From positions 17,763,843-17,827,842 of the forward strand of contig NC_091369.1 in the NCBI RefSeq assembly GCF_038502225.1: DNA of 64,000 nt. The letters run 5' to 3'. The DNA is from Cherax quadricarinatus. Its lineage: Eukaryota > Arthropoda > Malacostraca > Decapoda > Parastacidae. The position numbers were made by a program, and so were the translations under genes. Shown piece after piece: positions 11,851 through 22,665 of the stretch; the stretch's first letter is position 1; each line of letters begins with the position of its first letter. The notes beneath the pieces were generated by a model, which was not told where the DNA came from, ran no database searches, and was given only the letters and a program-made list of their open reading frames with translations.

Positions 11851-12200
11851 TTGGAAACATGTTTTGCAATGGAGTTGGTGCGGAGGACAATGTATCTCAT
11901 CTTGGCAGTGTCTTCTCTGGGTGTGTTAAAGATGTTTAATGCCATCGTCTGCAGTCTCTAATGGAGTGATGAGGATAGTGAAGTTTAAAAAATACTTCTT
12001 CAGTAAGAGAATATTCTTCCTCAAGGAACTCTCTGCTGAAGATTCTGAGTGCACACAGGAAAATGCCTATAATGACACCACATTTAGTTTTGGTGTCATG
12101 GTGAGAGCAGAAATGCAGAAGATTGTGTTGTTTTGTAGGTTTTCGATAGACTTTAAAACGAAGTTCATAAATACTCACATATGTTTCATCCAGGTAGAAC
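11851..12200 (-). pseudogene. PLE P1 reverse transcriptase, C-terminal region
   Basis: Minus-strand translation gives 'VYRKPTKQHNLLHFCSHHD', 'KCGVIIGIFLCALRIFS', 'REFLEEEYSLTEEVFFKLHY' and 'MRYIVLRTNSIAKHVSNIF'. This order is characteristic of the PLE RT thumb and the linker that precedes GIY-YIG. Coding continues into 1834 downward once LINE-A is removed, with one base of slippage in a T run. One further frameshift separates the first and last blocks. Confidence 0.75.
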
Positions 12201-12207
12201 TGTATGT

Positions 12208-12244
12208 AACTTGATAAAGCCCACTGCATGGGCAAAACATTGTC
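12208..12244 (+). ncRNA. hammerhead-like motif, PLE P1 right end
   Basis: The order is AAC, TTGATAA, A, stem II GCCCAC/(A)TGGGC, AAAA, CATT, GTC. It is inverted relative to 1190-1226. The core is decayed (AAAA for GAAA), but the arrangement is that of the terminal hammerhead units. Confidence 0.5.
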
Positions 12245-12354
12245 AATAAAGGATCACATTATACTGCTTAAGTAATTATATTTCCATTGTGTTGATATTT
12301 TATACAATTTATTTCCATTATTGTGTCAGTATTTTATACCATTTATTTCCATAA

Positions 12355-12870
12355 TCTGCTAAGAGAAAATCTGGGACCATTACCCAGGATACTTCCCCAC
12401 ACACACGATTTGATTTGAGTGGGACTTGTGCATGAGTGGATAGAATTATCAAAGCTTATTGCATGGGAAGTATTGAAAATTGGGTTGGGCAAATACGATT
12501 CTGCTAGTGGGATGGTTTGTGAAGGACCTGCGTAATATGGGCCAACAGGTCTGCTGCAGTGTTCCTGCTTATGTACACCAGCCAAGGTACTTCCCTGCAC
12601 ACACCAGCCAGGACACTTCACACACACCAGCCAGGGTACTTCCCCACACACCAGACAGGGTACTTCCCTACACACATGATTTAATTTGAGTGTGACTTGT
12701 GCATGAGTGAATAGAATTATCCAAGCTTATTGCTTGGGGAGCATTGAAAATTGTTGGGCAAATATGATTCTGTTAGTGGGGTGGTTTTTGAAGGACCTGC
12801 CTAGTATGGGCCAACAGGCCCACTGCAGTGTTTCTGCTTTCTTATGTTCTTATGTACACCAGCTGAGGAA
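12355..12870 (+). repeat. duplicated CR1-type 3' UTR blocks with a CACACCAGCC repeat between them
   Basis: Two direct copies of a block of about 200 bp (about 12365-12575 and about 12665-12860) match CR1-type 3' UTR ('...GGCCAACAGGYCYRCTGCAG...'). The second ends in TTCTTATGTTCTTATG. Between them a unit of about 28 bp (CACACACCAGCCAGGGTACTT) is repeated about four times. This looks like a local tandem duplication of a LINE tail. Confidence 0.65.
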
Positions 12871-12879
12871 ATTGCTTCA

Positions 12880-13192
12880 GAGGAGGAGAAAGAGAGAGGG
12901 AAGAAGGTGCCTTCATCAAAGATTTAGGACTTGGCGAGCTGTTTGAGTGTGAGCAGGGTAACATTTATGAAGAGATTCAGGGAAATTGGCAGGCCTGACA
13001 TGATTCCTGGAGATTGGAAGGACAGTGCCTGCACTCTGAAGGAGGGGTGTTAATGTTGCAGTTTTATAACTAGTGTAAGCACACCTCTGGCAAAACAGTG
13101 ATGGAGTGAATGATGATGAAAGTTTTTCTTTATTGGGTGACCCCACCTTGGTGAGAAACGGCCGATGTGTTAATAAAAAAAAATTGCGAAAG
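12880..13192 (+). mobile_element. RTE-type LINE 3' end
   Basis: This segment runs from about 12930 to the A-rich end GATGTGTTAATAAAAAAAA. It is the same family as the antisense copy at 51524-51815, whose upstream part encodes an RTE-like 'GRRGRGRSRK' C-terminus. No coding capacity remains here. Confidence 0.6.
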
Positions 13193-14205
13193 GCTTATTT
13201 AGTGGGAAAAAAACTTGTCTTACGGCTGGTAATACAGGTTGGCCATCACTAATCTGGCAATCAGTAATCCAGTTCTATAAGTAAACCGGCACTGATTTCA
13301 GCTAGCATAATTTCAATTTGGTGGTGCTACTTGCTGCATAAGTCATTCCAATTTTTTTTTTCTCCATTTATTGTTATAACTTGCTCACTTTTAGCCCTAG
13401 CCATGGTTCCATTGAATAAAAGAAATGTTTCTCATTTTGTAAAGCACATACACAGTACATTGTCCATAAAAAATAAGGTGGCTTTGAAGCCACTGTTGGT
13501 CACCATGAGCTCAGCTCACTCAGACAAGCTGTGACCAGTAAATTTGGGCCTACATATGAGAGAATAGGTAAGTGTGCACGATATAAAAAAAAATCCTGCA
13601 GCACGCAGTGCGTAATGAGAAAAAACTATGAGTGTATGATGTAAAACAGCGACTTTTCAGTGTATTTTCATATGGTTTTTATGGTTGTATTTGATAGAAT
13701 GGAAGATATAGAAATAGGTATGATTTTAATTGGTTTCATGATGGAAAGTACTTTGAAATTAAGCTCAAAATAGCGGTAATGTTTGATTTTTGCTGATGTT
13801 CAAGAGTCTAATACGCAGTCATGAATGGTTGACATTATTTATACAGTTATTACAATAATGCAGTAGTCTGCATAACAGTAAATCTTCTATTTTTTTTTTG
13901 TGAATAAACGTTCAAAATGGAAAGCAAGCGTAATGTAAGAGGGGCCTGGAGATGTGAGTAATGAACAGAGAAAATGTTATTTTAGTGCCAGGAATGTCTG
14001 CATTGTTTTTCTGGACCCTATTTTGAAATTGGCATCTCTTGAAATTTGTGTGAAATTGGCCAAATTTACAGATTTCAGACCACTTTAGTTGAAATAGGTA
14101 AATGGGCAGTTTCTTGTACTCAAGCGACAGAATAGAAGAAATACCTATGAGTTTGGTCGATTGGAACAGTGGAATGGGCAAAAAATAGAATACACTTGGG
14201 TCAAG

Positions 14206-16162
14206 TGTATTTATTTATTTATTTATTTATAAATTTTAGCATACATACAGAGGTACAAAAAAATACAGGTAAGAGCAGCATGCCAAAGCCACTTACATGC
14301 ATAGCATTACGGGCTGGCTTAAAATTAACTTAAGATTAACTAAGCAATGATGAAATCAGTGATAAGACATTATTGTAAACAGATAACTATAAAATACAAA
14401 TGAGTATTACAAAGACAGGTCATATGGTTGCATGCATTGCTGTTCATTAAGGTAGTGTATTTCAAAAAAAAAATAACAAAGTTAGGTTTAACATTTGTGT
14501 GATATAATTGTGAGTAACATTTAGGATATACAATTTATATGGTTCAGTTATTCAGTATTTATTTGGTTTTGAGTGAGTAAGTGAACTTTGAGAAGAGACT
14601 TGAATTTATAAACAGGTAGTGTTTCTTTTATATTTACAGGTAATGAATTCCAGATTTTAGGGCCTTTTATGTGCATTGAGTTTTTGCATAGCGTGAGATG
14701 GACACGAGGAACATCAAAGAGTGATCTGTGCCTTGTATTATGGTCATGTGTTCTGTTGAGGTTGGCAAGGAGATGTTTGAGGGGAGGGTTAATATCAGAG
14801 TTAAGTGTTCTATGTATGTAATAAGTGCAATAATAAGTATGGATGTTTTGTATGGTGAGTAGGTTGAGTGTTTTGAATATTGGTGGAGTGTGCTGCCTGT
14901 AGTGAGAATTTATCATCATTCTAACTGCAGCCTTTTGTTGGGTAATTAGTGGTCTGAGATGGTTAGTTGTTGTTGAGCCCCATGCACAAATTCCATAGGT
15001 GAGATAGGGGTAAATAAGAGAGTGATAAAGGGCCAGGAGGGCTGACTGTGGAACATAGTACCGTATCTTCGATAGTATGCCTACAGTCTTGGAAATTTTC
15101 TTAGGTGGATTCCTAAGAATTTTCCCTCTGTTAGCTTTGTGATAGGTGATCCGTTTATCGTTATGTTAAGAGGTACATCTGTAGCTCTGCTACCAAACTG
15201 AATGAAGTAGGTTTTGTCAATGTTTAATGTAAGTTTGTTAGTCCTCATCCAGGTAGATATTTTCTGTAATTCGGTGTTTACAGTATTGGCTAGCGTGACT
15301 GGGCTCGGGTGAGAGAAGACGTATGTGGTGTCATCTGCAAAAAGTGTGAGTTTGAGTAATTGCGAAGCATTTGGTAGATCATTTATGTATAGGAGAAAGA
15401 GAAGAGGGCCAAGGACACTTCCCTGTGGGACACCAACTGTAATTGGTTGTGCTGAAGAGCTTGCCCCATTTGCGTACACATATTGTCTTCTGTTGCTGAG
15501 GTAAGACTTGAGGTAGTTGAGGGAGTGCCCTCTAATACCATAGTGTGACAATTTTACGTGGAGCAAGTCATGGTCAACTGTATCAAAAGCTTTACGTAAG
15601 TCAATGAAGATCCCCAGTGGGACTTCTTTTTTCTCTATTGCAGTGTATATATGTTCTAGCATATGTATAATAGCATCATTAGTATTTTTATTAGGCCTGA
15701 ATCCAAATTGGCAGGGGTTGAGAATGTTATGGGAGATGAGGTAGGAGTAGATTCGTTTATGAATTAATTTTTCGAAGATTTTTGAGAGAGGGTGTAAATT
15801 GGATATTGGCCTATAGTTATTCAACTCTGTTTGGTCTCCTCCTTTATGGATCGGGGTGGCCCTTGCTATTTTGAAAACTGTAGGGAAGGTGGAGGATTCA
15901 ATGGATTTGTTAAAGAGTGTTGCAATGATTGGTGATAGTACTTGTGATGCTTTTTTGTATATAAAGGGTGGTAAGGTATTTAAATCTCCTGCCTTGTTTT
16001 TCAGTGCGTTGATAATAAGGGAGACTTCGTATGGGTTAGTCGGAGCTAGGAACAGTGTGTTCGGGTAGTTGCCAGTGAGGTAGTCATTTGGTGGGGTATC
16101 TGAGCTTGGGATATTATTGGCAAGGTTTTGGCCTATAGTGGAGAAGAAATCATTGAGTCTGT
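14206..16162 (-). mobile_element. LINE-C copy 1 (L2-like), 5' truncated
   Basis: This minus-strand LINE has an (AAAT)n tail at 14206-14240. It is truncated 5' within ORF2, at the equivalent of 'NDFFSTIG' in the copy at 58346-62230. Confidence 0.8.
14548..16162 (-). pseudogene. LINE-C ORF2 reverse transcriptase, partial
   Basis: Motifs in order are 'NNYRPISNLHPLSKIFEKLI', 'CQFGFRPNKNTNDAI', 'IFIDLRKAFDTVDHDLL' (motif A), '[20 protein letters not shown]' (motif B) and 'LFADDTTYV' (motif C, catalytic DD intact). After 'KFLGIHL' a small deletion and frameshift break the frame at about 15081. The C-terminal part resumes at 14548-14919 with 'RGPKIWNSLP'-type sequence ('IKGPKIWNSLPVNIKE'). The family is in the CR1/L2 group; the exact clade is not proven. 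Confidence 0.85.
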
Positions 16163-16299
16163 AAGCCGACAAAATCACTAATCCGACACCCTACAGATCC
16201 TGATGATGCCTGATTAGTGATGATCAACCTGTATATGGAAGATGATGTTTGCAGGTGATTGTGGTTGTGGTGTAGGCAGATGATAGTTATTGAGTTGCC

Positions 16300-16370
16300 A
16301 GTCAGGGTTCTACCTGGAGGGTATTCCGGGGATCAACGCCCCTGCGGCCCAGTCCATGACGAAGCCTTTC
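16300..16370 (-). mobile_element. LINE-D 3' end fragment
   Basis: The sequence around CCGGGGATCAACGCCCCTGC matches the LINE-D 3' region at about 57125-57185. It is a short solo tail. Confidence 0.55.
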
Positions 16371-17280
16371 CACAGATTTCTATAACAAGTAGCAACTAAA
16401 GTGTAATGAATAGAAAATTTCTTTATTTTTGAGTTTTGACGAATTACAAAGCTGTAAAAATGGTTGGCTTTTTTTTAGGGGGGGAGGGAGTAATGAACAT
16501 AACCCTATTTTTCACATATATTCTTCAGTTCGTTTTAGATTATTTGTTTTTTATTAGCTGCTGCTTTCAGGAATGTAACTACCATCTTAATCAATAGTTA
16601 ACTATACTGGAATTTATAAAAAAAAGAAATCATTGAAACTAAGGTCCCCACACACTTTTCCAAAATGAATAGTAGACCTCATGTGTTGAATGTACATTTA
16701 AAATTTTATCTACTTTTACCATTGATGTACAATTGTAGACTGTAAGTACATTCTAAGTTTCTGTGTGTTTCTTGTGTTTAAATTGTTTATTGCTGTAGAA
16801 AAATCTACAATCAGTAATTAATGTGCTAAAATGTGCATTTTTTATTTTATGGAATTTTATATAGAATGTGTACATTTGTTTAGTCACTGAAACTCATGAT
16901 TCCCTTCAAAATGTACATATATAAATGTATATGTTGACTGTATATTTTTGGTTTCAGGTAGGGAATATTAACTTTGTAAGGTTGATTTTCAAATTCATTA
17001 TAACCTCAAAATGCGAAACATAGTAACTCTAGTAATTTTTAGAGAGTGGAACAGTATGACTCGTATAGGTTCAGCACTCCCCCAGTGTATGTAATAATAA
17101 AAATGCTGACCATGTTGACTGTGGATGCTTTAAAGTAAGATTTGGCTAGAGTCATGCAGTCATTAGAAGATAGGCACACTTGGGTGTGTTTGACAATCTA
17201 GTCAGTTAATTGTTTTTTTTAACACATCTGTTACCTGTACTGTCATTCTGACAATCTGGCTTTCACTGTTATCTTTGCAG
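16371..17280. other. AT-rich sequence without identified features
   Basis: No repeat family or conserved coding was recognised. If the candidate exon at 17281 is real, this would be intron. Confidence 0.4.
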
Positions 17281-17410
17281 TGAAGACCAGGGGTCTGCTG
17301 GCTGGGCACTCATGTTTTCATGTGCTTTTCCATACATTGATGCTTCCTACCCTCCTAGCTGGGATGTGGATCTTTCTGTTTTTCTTCTTCCCTTCTGTAG
17401 AAGCATCTAA
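17281..17410 (+). CDS. candidate 3' terminal exon of an unidentified gene
   Basis: A pyrimidine-rich tract ending TTATCTTTGCAG (to 17280) is a good splice acceptor. The frame that follows (first base completing a codon) reads about 42 residues, including 'EDQGSAGWALMFSCAFPYID' and 'SWDVDLSVFLLPFCRSI', and stops at TAA 17408. AATAAA signals follow at about 17576 and 17632. The peptide is non-repetitive and looks protein-like, but I do not recognise the family. No upstream exon was found. It could be a chance frame. A gene ending here would complicate the aminopeptidase locus, whose 5' exons must lie upstream of 32841. Confidence 0.3.
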
Positions 17411-17720
17411 GAATCTAGCACTAGGAAGGACCTTGACTCATTTTCCTGAGCATCATTTAAATTTACAGTGGTTGAAGCACTTAATACATCTTGTTATTCA
17501 TTCCAAATATCCCTTCAACTCCAGTGTTTTCTTTACAACTGTGTCATCTTCTTATCTCTGTTGCAAGTATGAAAAAATAAATACTTGGTGCTGACTTTGA
17601 CCTGTGTAAACTTCAATTTGGCCATTTTATTAAATAAATCATTACCATATAACAAATAGGGAGTGCTTCTTGTGATCAACTTTAAACCCTAACTTCTGAT
17701 GTATTTGAATTGGAAGTATA

Positions 17721-18022
17721 CAATAGAACCCCCATATCCCCATATTCAGTTATCCCCATATTCAGTTATCCACTGTTTACTGTGGCCCAAAAATAACCCT
17801 TTATTTTACTCAATAATGGCCCCAAAGCACAAAACTAGTGATGCTGGCAGTTCTTCAAGGCCTAAGAGAAACCATGAAATGCTTCCCTAATCTATTGATT
17901 AGACTTTATCATAGGTATGTATACAAACAAAAAATGACTTATGTGAAAGGTTCGCCACTATTCACAGTGGTATCTATGGTAGGTCTTGGAACGTATCCCC
18001 AGCAGACACGGGGGTCCTACTG
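17721..18022 (+). mobile_element. short Tigger-derived element (302 bp) with transposase start codon region
   Basis: The ends CAATAGAACCCCCAT and, reversed, CAGTAGGACCCCCGTG are flanked by TA (17719-17720 and 18023-18024). Inside, an ATG at about 17815 opens 'MAPKHKTSDAGSSSRPKR', closely resembling the N-terminus of Tigger/jerky-type transposases. The frame stops soon after (TAA near 17888). This is an internally deleted, non-autonomous copy. Confidence 0.75.
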
Positions 18023-18024
18023 TA

Positions 18025-18331
18025 TTTTTTATTGATTTTGGGCAGTGTGTGTGTCAGTGTTTTAAACCAGTTGTATCAAATTGAATTTTCTTATTAAATA
18101 AATAGTAAAAACTTTCTTCTTACATTGTACAGAATTTGAAATAAGTCTATTATTGAGGAAATAAAAACTGAAAATTAACAAAAATTTTCATTTTTAGGGA
18201 ATTTTCAAATTTAATGAAGACTTGATTTTTGGAATCTTTCTTAGAAGCATTTTTATTTTCTTAATTTATGATTTTTGTTTATGGCCCATGAATGCTCTAT
18301 TTGATTGGCTTCATATTTTCATTTCTGATGC
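18025..18331. other. AT-rich sequence without identified features
   Basis: Nothing recognisable was seen on either strand. Confidence 0.4.
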
Positions 18332-18900
18332 ATTGTGTCTAGGACAAGGTTCACAGGACTACTTGTATGTGTGGAGGCCCTGTGGACAATGTTACATAGT
18401 CTTTGTATCTACTGCAAGGTTCACAGGACTACTTGTATGTGTGGAGGCCCTGTGGACAATGTTACATAGGCTTTGTATCTATTGCAAGATTCACAGGACT
18501 ACTTGTATGTGTGGAGGCCCTGTGGACAATGTTACATAGGCTTTGTATCTACTGCAAGATTCACAAGACTACTTGTATGTGTGGAGGCCCTGTGGACAAT
18601 GTTACATAGGCTTTGTATCTACTGCAAGATTCACAAGACTACTTGTATGTGTGGAGGCCCTGTGGACAATGTTACATAGTCTTTGTATCTACTGCAAGAT
18701 TCACAGGACTACTTGTATGTGTGGAGGCCCTGTGGACAATATTACATAGTCTTTGTATCTACTGCAAGATTCACAAGACTACTTGTATGTGTGGAGGCCC
18801 TGTGGACAATGTTACATAGGCTTTGTATCTACTGCAAGATTCACAAGACTACTTGTATGTGTGGAGGCCCTGTGGACAATGTTACATAGTCTTTGTATCT
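18332..18900 (+). repeat. 70-bp tandem repeat, about 8 units, truncated by a gap
   Basis: Units begin around TCTTTGTATCTACTGCAAG and recur every 70 bp with one to three differences. Because 70 is not a multiple of three, a series of staggered 68-aa frames appears; these are not genes. The array runs straight into the N block, so its true length is unknown. Confidence 0.95.
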
Positions 18901-19000
18901 NNNNNNNNNNNNNNNNNNNNNNNNNNNNNNNNNNNNNNNNNNNNNNNNNNNNNNNNNNNNNNNNNNNNNNNNNNNNNNNNNNNNNNNNNNNNNNNNNNNN
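18901..19000. other. assembly gap (100 N)
   Basis: Exactly 100 N, a conventional placeholder for a gap of unknown size. The sequence on the right is not the 70-bp repeat. Confidence 0.98.
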
Positions 19001-19213
19001 ATCTCACTCAATAAAAGTTACACCATGAACACCAAAATTTATGCCATGAACACTAAAAATAAAAACACGAATATCGAAAATTACATCACGAACACCAAAA
19101 ATTACATCTCGACGACCAAAAATTACAACGTGATCTTAAAAAATTATATTGCAATCACCAAACATTATTTCACGAACTCCAGAAATTACATCACAAATGC
19201 AAGAAATTACATT
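19001..19213. repeat. degenerate short tandem repeat
   Basis: Repeats of about 20-22 bp around CACGAACACCAAAAATTACAT are recognisable but strongly diverged. Confidence 0.6.
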
Positions 19214-19985
19214 TTGTTTATCTATCCTAGCAGGCTCTTTGGGCAGATGCTGGTCTATTCCAAGCAGTTTGTGAAAATTTACCACTGTCTAGAAAATCTC
19301 CCAACTCCTGCTCCAAAACTCTTACTACTAGGAGATTTCAACATGTGACACCTAATATGGAGGAGTATAACAATGTTTAAGCGGAGATCACCCCAGGAGG
19401 CAACTCGGATGAAAATTCACACACACACACGAAGTATTAAATCTCTGAGCCAAGTTCACCTTAAACTATCAAATAGTAGAGCCTACAAGACTAGAAAATA
19501 CGCTGGATCTCATTTTCACTAACAACGACGATCTGATACGTAATATAACCGTATCAAAGACAATACACTCAGATCACAACATAATGGAGGTACAGACATG
19601 TATGAACAGGCCTCCAGACTAGCAAAATGTGAGCAGTCATGAAGGTCTCTTCACGAAATTAAATTTCAATAACAAAAACATACAATGGGATCACGTAAAT
19701 CATGTCCTAAATGAAACAACCTGGGAAGAAATCCTAAACCATACGGATCCGAACATTTGCCTTGAAAAAAATGAATTATGTGGTTCTTGAGATCTGCTCA
19801 AGACACATTCCATTAAGAAAAAGAAGGAGAAATGTAAACTAGAAAGAGAGAAACGTTCTCTATGCAGACGAAGGCAAAGAGTCATAGAGCTGCCTAGTGG
19901 GGCCAATGTATCTAAAATATGAAAGGAGGCACTAGTCAATGAAATTGCAAATATCGAACTTAAACTGAAGGATTCTTACAGGAGA
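19214..19985 (+). pseudogene. LINE-D endonuclease C-terminal part
   Basis: 'LLLGDFNM' is followed in shifted frames by 'VEPTRLENTLDLIFTNNDD' and 'SDHNIMEV', the end of an APE-type endonuclease domain. A Lys/Arg-rich linker follows. Several stops are present. Confidence 0.7.
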
Positions 19986-20202
19986 TGTGAAGGCTTACTC
20001 AGCCCTGTAACAACTTCAGACAGTATTACCAAGGTTGGCTCCTCATCAGGAAAATTAATGAATAGAAAAAGAACAAAAACTGACAAACATAAACACTTTA
20101 TTATTTAGAAAATATAAAATATAAAACACTTAAATATGAAATATTAATCCTACCTTAAAGAAAATGAAAAATGAAAAATATAAATGATATCTGAATTCAA
20201 CG

Positions 20203-20294
<92 letters not shown>

Positions 20295-21066
20295 TTGGGT
20301 GTCTGGTGTTGGTGACACTGCGTGTTGTTGAAATCGTAGCCATTGCCGATGATGGGGGGGGGGTTGCAGGTGTTGATGACAACCCACCGGCTCATTCTTC
20401 ACAGATTTTCTAGCCGTCAATAATCCGTCCAGATGACAGGAAAGCAGGTTTTTTCCACTGCAATGATGAGGGGTTATGTCATGCTACTTGCATATACAAA
20501 CAGGTAAGTGGTTCAGAAATTGGGACGCCTCAGAACGTTAGTCCGTCTCCTTCAATTTGTTTAGCAGGTGACCCTCTCTGTCCTTTCAAGCTGTAAAGAG
20601 AGACAGATTACCCACTGCTTAAGAAATCACTCTCCATGATAAGTACAATACCTAAAAGATGTGGTGATTATTAAAAAATTTTAACCTATCAAGACTGAAA
20701 GGACTAAGTTAATTATTGGTCAAAAGTGAAGCTTTCAACCAATAAGTCCACTAAAATATGATCAGGCGTGTACTTACAGTAGTGTTGGGAGCTGTGAGTC
20801 GAGTGATTTACTGTTTGACCGGAGCCCCACACGTCACCTTTCGGGGGGGGGGAGAAGGGAGGGGAAGGGATAGCGGGAGCTAGACTGACCCTACCTTAAT
20901 TTAACAAGCAGCCGGCAATCAAACTATCACTTTCGAGGAGGGGGAAAAAAGGGGGGGGGGGAACAGTGGGAGCTTGACTTACCCTACCTTAACAAGTAGC
21001 CGGCAATGAAACTATTGTTACCATATACTCCCTCGCTACTCCTATCTATTGAACTTTTCCCTCACA
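19986..21066. mobile_element. solo-LTR-like insertion, 1081 bp, 5-bp target duplication
   Basis: The insert starts TGTGAAGGC and ends CCCTCACA (TG...CA, inverted TGTGA/TCACA). It is flanked by GGAGA at 19981-19985 and 21067-21071. Excision restores an open LINE-D reading 'KDSYRRHESKEEL'. Inside are a (TA)n tract and two related blocks of about 55-75 bp (about 20870 and 20966). No internal retroelement coding is present, so this is a solo LTR or similar. Confidence 0.75.
20205..20291. repeat. (TA)n microsatellite
   Basis: Uninterrupted TA dinucleotides inside the LTR-like insertion. Confidence 0.97.
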
Positions 21067-21071
21067 GGAGA

Positions 21072-22096
21072 CATGAATCAAAAGAAGAACTAGAAACCAT
21101 AAAGGAAACTGAAAAAAAATTACTTCTATTATGCTAAATCTAAGGGAAAAACAACATCCAGTACTGGACCCCTGCTTAGGCGGGATGGGACAAACACAGA
21201 TGATAGCCAAGAAATGAGTGAGATACTAAAGTCCCAGTATGACTCAGTGTTCAGCGAGCCGCTGCCCAGACTTTGGGTTGACAATCCAAATGAATTCTTT
21301 ATGAACGAGACCCAAAATTTGGTCATTTCAAAAATCTTGGATATTATTCTAATTCCACAAGATTTTGAAGAGGCAATAAATGACATGCCCATGCATTCTG
21401 CCCCAGGCCCAGACTCATGGAACTCTGTGTTCATCAAGAATTGCAAGAAGCTCCTATCACGTGCCTTCAGCATTTTATGTTGAGGGAGCATGGACACAGG
21501 GGTCATCCCACACACACTAAAAACAACAGACAGCCCCACTCCACAAAGGTGGCAGTAAAGCAATTGCAAAGAACTACAGGCCGATAGCACTAACATCCCA
21601 TATCATAAAAATCTTTGAGAGGGCTATAAGAAGCAAGATAGCCTAGATACCCATCAGTTACACAACCCAGGGCAACACGGGTTTAGAGCAAGTCGCTTCT
21701 GCCTGTCCCAGCCACTGGACCACTATGACAAGGTCCTGGATGCTGTGTAGAGGATAAACAAAATACAGATGTAGTATACACAGATTTTGCAAAAGCTTTA
21801 AACAAGTGTGACCATGGTGTAATAGCACACAAAATGCGTGATAAAGGAATAACAGGAAAAGTTGGTAGACGGATCTATAACTTCCTGACAAATAGAATAC
21901 AAAGAGTAACAGTAAACAGAATAAAGCTCCAGGCAGCCACGGTAAAAAGCTCTGTTCCACAAGTCACAGTACTCGCTCCCATTCTATTCCTCATCCTCAT
22001 TTCTGACATAGAGATGTAAGCCATAACTCCGTGTCTTCCTTTGCGGATGATATCCGGATTACCATGATGGCAGTGACCTCCATCGAAGACACAGTT
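21072..22096 (+). pseudogene. LINE-D reverse transcriptase, N-terminal half
   Basis: Recognisable blocks are 'MSEILKSQYDSVFSEPLP', 'HSAPGPDSWNSVFIKNC', 'KNYRPIALTSHIIKIFERA', 'YTDFAKALNKCDHGVIAHKM' (motif A), 'SSVPQVTVLAPILFLILISD' (motif B) and 'SSFADDIRI' (motif C). Stops and frameshifts are frequent. It breaks at LINE-A copy 2 just after 'SIEDTVK'. Confidence 0.8.
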
Positions 22097-22130
22097 AAGA
22101 TTACTTGCAAGTGCAGGTAATATAGATATT

Positions 22131-22665
22131 GTGATTATCAAATGGTATACAATACCGACAGGTTGGTAGATAAGACACATGGGCAACATTTAGGCAACTT
22201 TATTCCGAAACGTTTTGCCTACACAGAAGGCTTCTTCAGTCGAGTACAGAAAGTAGGCAGGAGCAGTAGAGATGTGAAGACGATGTAATCAGTCCATCAC
22301 CCTTGAAGTCGTAGATTTGAGGTTGTCAGTCCCTCAGCCTGGAGAAGTTCTGTTCCAAAGTCTGGAACTAACTGAAGAACAAGCGATAGTGTTGAGACTT
22401 AAATACTGTCGGAAGGAGAGGTGCAGAGTAGTAGTAGTGAGAGTGTAGCCACTGGGAGTTAGTTCCAGACTTTGGAGCAGAACTTCTCCAGGCTGAGGAA
22501 CTGACAACCTCAAATCTACGACTTCAAGGGTGATGGACTGATTACATCGTCTTCATATCTCTACTGCTCCTGCCTACTTTCTGTACTCGACTGAAGAAGC
22601 CTACTGTGTAGGCGAAACGTTTCGGAATAAAACTTCCTAAATGTTGCCTATGTGTCTTATCTACC
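22131..22665. mobile_element. non-autonomous hammerhead-ended inverted-repeat element (535 bp)
   Basis: The 12-bp word AATATAGATATT flanks the insert on both sides (22119-22130 and 22666-22677), and excision restores the LINE-A endonuclease sequence. The two arms (about 22165-22355 and about 22450-22665) are inverted copies. Each carries a hammerhead-like motif: 22213-22239 (-) and 22587-22625 (+). Only the left end has the extra hairpin sequence ATGGTATACAATACCGAC, shared with the PLE ends here. There is no coding capacity. I infer mobilisation in trans by a PLE. Confidence 0.75.
22587..22625 (+). ncRNA. hammerhead-like ribozyme motif
   Basis: The order is TCGA, CTGAAGA, A, stem II GCCTAC-TGT-GTAGGC, GAAA, CGTT, TCGG. 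Stem I (TCGA/TCGG) pairs in the correct register. Stem III is only the self-complementary ACGT, as expected for dimeric hammerheads. One extra A stands between the CUGANGA box and stem II. Self-cleavage is untested. Confidence 0.65.

Larger units (their letters stand above)
1152..12352 (-). mobile_element. Penelope-like element P1 (split by nested insertions)
   Basis: This is a PLE whose coding parts are on the minus strand. The C-terminal RT region is at about 11851-12200 and the GIY-YIG endonuclease at about 1430-1834; LINE-A (1842-11843) separates them. Both ends carry the same terminal unit in inverted orientation: a hammerhead-like motif at 1190-1226 (-) and 12208-12244 (+), each followed by AATAAAGGATCACATTATAC. 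The right end also has a duplicated terminal block of about 40 bp (12281-12352). It ends in a GGTAT...ATACC hairpin-type sequence shared with other hammerhead elements in the window. The coding parts carry frameshifts and stops, so this copy is dead. PLEs are retroelements encoding RT plus GIY-YIG. The outer boundaries are approximate. Confidence 0.75.
13235..16231. mobile_element. pogo/Tigger-like TIR element carrying LINE-C
   Basis: The left TIR CAGGTTGGCCATCACTAATC and the right TIR (reverse complement) CAGGTTGATCATCACTAATC match at 18 of 20 positions. Each is flanked by TA. The TIR resembles the CAGGTTGAGTATCCC-type ends known from Tigger elements. Inside, a short plus-strand frame at about 13403-13530 ('NKRNVSHFV...TLSIKNKVALK') may be a remnant of the N-terminal helix-turn-helix. 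LINE-C (14206-16162) is inserted within it. Confidence 0.7.

Noticed and set aside
18222..18900. Series of 68-aa frames ending in GGPVDNVT
   Set aside because: Staggered frames generated by a 70-bp tandem repeat.
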